DNA of 64,000 nt. It comes from Chlorobium sp. GTDB taxonomy: Bacteria > Bacteroidota > Chlorobiia > Chlorobiales > Chlorobiaceae. Where the stretch lies: assembly GCA_005862225.1 (NCBI GenBank), contig SZXV01000010.1, positions 124,001 to 188,000 on the forward strand, written 5' to 3'. Under the pieces are notes generated by a model. That model searched no databases. It was given only the letters and a program-made list of their open reading frames with translations, and was not told the DNA's origin. Of this stretch, positions 62,284-64,000 are shown in pieces. Made by a program: the position numbers and the translations under genes. Each line of letters begins with the position of its first letter. Positions within the stretch are counted from its first letter, which is position 1.

Positions 62284-62721
62284 ATGCGTGGTGACTTGAC
62301 AATCAGGAAGGTTAAAACCGCTTCAAGGGCAACCGCCGTTCAGGTTGTCCGCAATGAGGGAAAGAAGCGGGCCATCATCAGGCACTTAGGCAGCGCTCAC
62401 AGCGAAAGTGAATGCGATCTCTTGCTGGCTGAGGCTGAATCCTATGCCGAAGCGCATAGCAGACAACCGAACATGTTTGCCGGGATATCGGCGCCGGCCA
62501 TACCCTCATCGCCACTGGATCCATCCCACGCCAAGCTTGTCAGCGTAACGCACCAGTTTTCCCGAAACGTCCTGCTTGCCTGTGCCCGAAAATGCGGCCT
62601 TGGCGGCTTGCCGGAGTTGTATCTGGATCTGGCTCTCATGCGCATCATTGAACCGACTTCAACGATGCGCACCCTGGAGTTGCTATTAGCCCTGCAGTGC
62701 CACTACTATGTTTTTTTTTAA
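62284..62721 (+). pseudogene. IS1634-family transposase, N-terminal fragment
   Basis: A 145-codon reading frame whose N-terminus (I-R-K-V-K-T-A-S-R-A-T-A-V-Q-V-V-R, then H-L-G-S-A-H-S-E-S-E) is the start of an IS1634-type (IS4 superfamily) transposase, normally over 500 residues. It breaks off after M-R-T-L-E-L-L and runs into an A/T homopolymer (about 62711-62727). The DDE catalytic domain is missing, so the copy is dead. I could not identify terminal inverted repeats. Confidence 0.75.
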
Positions 62722-62777
62722 AAAAAATTATAAATTAACAGTGGAAGTATCTTACTCATGGCGTAACATGGTAACTT

Positions 62778-64000
62778 ATGATACCAAAAACAAGTATTAA
62801 AGGTACTGATTTTTGGTACCGTAAAAGTCATGGTTTACGATTAGTTGTGAATGTGAGTTTTGGCTTGGCATTATTATCTGCCATTCCGCCAAGCTCGGCC
62901 ACGACGCTTTTCGCACAAGAGAATCTGCCAGCATTAAGCCGCAATCTTCAGGATTTCTCGAAATCCATGACGGCTGAAGCATTATCCGATCGCCTTCCCG
63001 TATCGGGTTTACCCGGATCAGTTGCCAGCCTCCTTGCCAGTACAGCATCGGGAATGCAGAGAGCCGGAAACACCAGTGACGCATTGAATCAGCAGTTTCT
63101 GCCCAGTGTTGAAGGCATGCTGCCGTCACTTCCTTTGGCTTTTGCCGATGGGGCGGTTTCGGGCACAGTCAGTCCGGGCAGCACGTTACTGCGGTACCAC
63201 GACAAAAAAGTCCTCGGGAGCATAAGCCTTGGTTCAGGGTATCTCAAGCAAGAAAACAGCAGAGCCGGAGTCACAGGAAGAGCTGAGCTTGCAGTGCTTC
63301 CACTCGATAATATTGCCATAGGCTCCACCTTGACCCTGACCGACACTATCCGCAAAGATCTTGTCCTGAACACCGTGTGGCAGCTTCCCGATACCGGAAT
63401 CCGCATGAAGGCAACCGGCGGCCTGCTCAGGGGCAACCAGACCTTCACCTTCCCTTCAGGGCCGGCAAATATTGAACTCGAACAATTCAGCTACGTTGTT
63501 TCGACCCAGTACATTATTCCAAAAACAGATGCCGCCAGCGCTCTTCATTCTGTCGGTCTTTCAGTATGGGGAGCACGTGCCACGCAACTCTCCCATGCTG
63601 ACGGCCCACGCTTTTTTGAAGTGGAGTCTGCAACCGACTATGCGATCTACAGCGATCCACTGTCGCTTTCGGAAGGCCGTCTGTTTGGCGCCTCAGCCGA
63701 TGCGCAAATTGCCCTTCAGTCAAACATTGTTACCAAAGGCTCAATAGGTTACGAACAACTCCGCTATCCCTTTGCTGATGGCAGCAGCGAAACCAGCCGC
63801 TCAGCGTATTACAACCTAAGCATGCTGTGCGAAACACATGCCGGCATAACCATTGGTGCCGGATACAAGTCCGGCGCCGGAGAAAATCGTATAGACCTTT
63901 CTGCTCAAACAGGCAACTGGCAACTTTCGATGTACCAAAACAGCGGCCAGCACGGCGTTGCAGACAACAGGGGCGCTATGCTGACCTTTCAGCTCATGCT
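62778..64000 (+). CDS. outer-membrane beta-barrel protein (inverse-autotransporter/ZirU-like), 3' end outside window
   Basis: From the ATG at 62778 the frame stays open for 407 codons to the right edge. An N-terminal signal-like segment (about 22-45; L-R-L-V-V-N-V-S-F-G-L-A-L-L-S-A) ends near S-A-T-T-L-F-A. The remainder alternates hydrophobic and polar residues, with strands such as L-G-S-I-S-L-G-S-G-Y-L and I-T-I-G-A-G-Y-K-S-G, typical of a beta-barrel. It resembles ZirU/invasin-type outer-membrane proteins by general pattern only. There is no ribosome site of note. Confidence 0.6.
   Translation, partial: MIPKTSIKGTDFWYRKSHGLRLVVNVSFGLALLSAIPPSSATTLFAQENLPALSRNLQDFSKSMTAEALSDRLPVSGLPGSVASLLASTASGMQRAGNTSDALNQQFLPSVEGMLPSLPLAFADGAVSGTVSPGSTLLRYHDKKVLGSISLGSGYLKQENSRAGVTGRAELAVLPLDNIAIGSTLTLTDTIRKDLVLNTVWQLPDTGIRMKATGGLLRGNQTFTFPSGPANIELEQFSYVVSTQYIIPKTDAASALHSVGLSVWGARATQLSHADGPRFFEVESATDYAIYSDPLSLSEGRLFGASADAQIALQSNIVTKGSIGYEQLRYPFADGSSETSRSAYYNLSMLCETHAGITIGAGYKSGAGENRIDLSAQTGNWQLSMYQNSGQHGVADNRGAMLTFQLM

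Noticed and set aside
1-64000. CRISPR arrays and rRNA genes
   Set aside because: No regularly spaced repeats of 23-40 bp and no rRNA-like sequence were seen anywhere in the window.

Overview
The window looks like a chromosomal segment of a green sulfur bacterium (Chlorobiaceae, of the Chlorobium/Pelodictyon kind). Supporting this are a (bacterio)chlorophyll synthase of the UbiA family, a DUF4293 membrane protein typical of Bacteroidetes/Chlorobi, a class II B12-dependent ribonucleotide reductase, and moderate GC with weak Shine-Dalgarno use. Family assignments come from reading translated sequence; no database search was run.

Layout. 1-8.2 kb: D-Ala-D-Ala carboxypeptidase (cut by the left edge), a LysE exporter, a small lipoprotein, a secreted subtilase with P-domain and RTX repeats, the chlorophyll synthase with an overlapping GT2 glycosyltransferase, a Rap1a/Tai-like gene that has probably lost its signal peptide by frameshift, and a fused MsrB-MsrA. 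8.5-17 kb: tRNA-Val(CAC), ferredoxin/flavodoxin-NADP reductase, an RND efflux operon, and an ECF sigma factor with a membrane partner.

17.2-31.2 kb is the most interesting part. It is a minus-strand operon of 12 structural genes: porin, periplasmic binding protein, radical SAM protein, FMN split-barrel protein, MFS transporter, two ABC permeases, ABC ATPase, second radical SAM protein, SDR dehydrogenase, and a nitrogenase-like H/D/K trio. In front of it sit a promoter with an 18-bp perfect palindrome at the predicted start site, a 27-codon leader ORF with four consecutive cysteine codons, and an intrinsic terminator before the first gene. The two abundant exported proteins (porin, binding protein) contain no Cys and no Met after the initiator. 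Together these point to a sulfur/cysteine-starvation operon that takes up an organosulfur compound and processes it with a nitrogenase-like enzyme. The D-like subunit lacks the residues that hold FeMo-co, and the two subunits carry a 1+3 cysteine set suited to a [4Fe-4S] cluster. It is therefore neither nitrogenase nor an obvious copy of the known methylthio-alkane reductase, and the substrate is unknown.

31.5-45.3 kb: DUF4293, pdxA, an FtsE-like ATPase, an extradiol dioxygenase, YceI, an MmeI-like single-chain restriction-modification enzyme paired with a TPR protein, class II ribonucleotide reductase preceded by a cobalamin riboswitch, a tail-collar protein, and PepD. 45.3-57.2 kb is an accessory island. 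It holds an 896-bp direct duplication (DsrE-like plus a 115-aa unknown) that cut a type III methylase gene, a PIN toxin-antitoxin pair, an orphan T6SS Hcp with a GH24 lysozyme, peroxiredoxin and ProRS, a HigB/HigA-type pair, a decayed radC fragment, an AT-rich unknown gene, an HTH protein and a Nif11-like peptide. 57.2-64 kb: a DUF4412 lipoprotein-like gene, prmC, the hrcA-grpE-dnaJ heat-shock operon with a strong terminator, a truncated IS1634-type transposase, and the start of an outer-membrane beta-barrel protein cut by the right edge.
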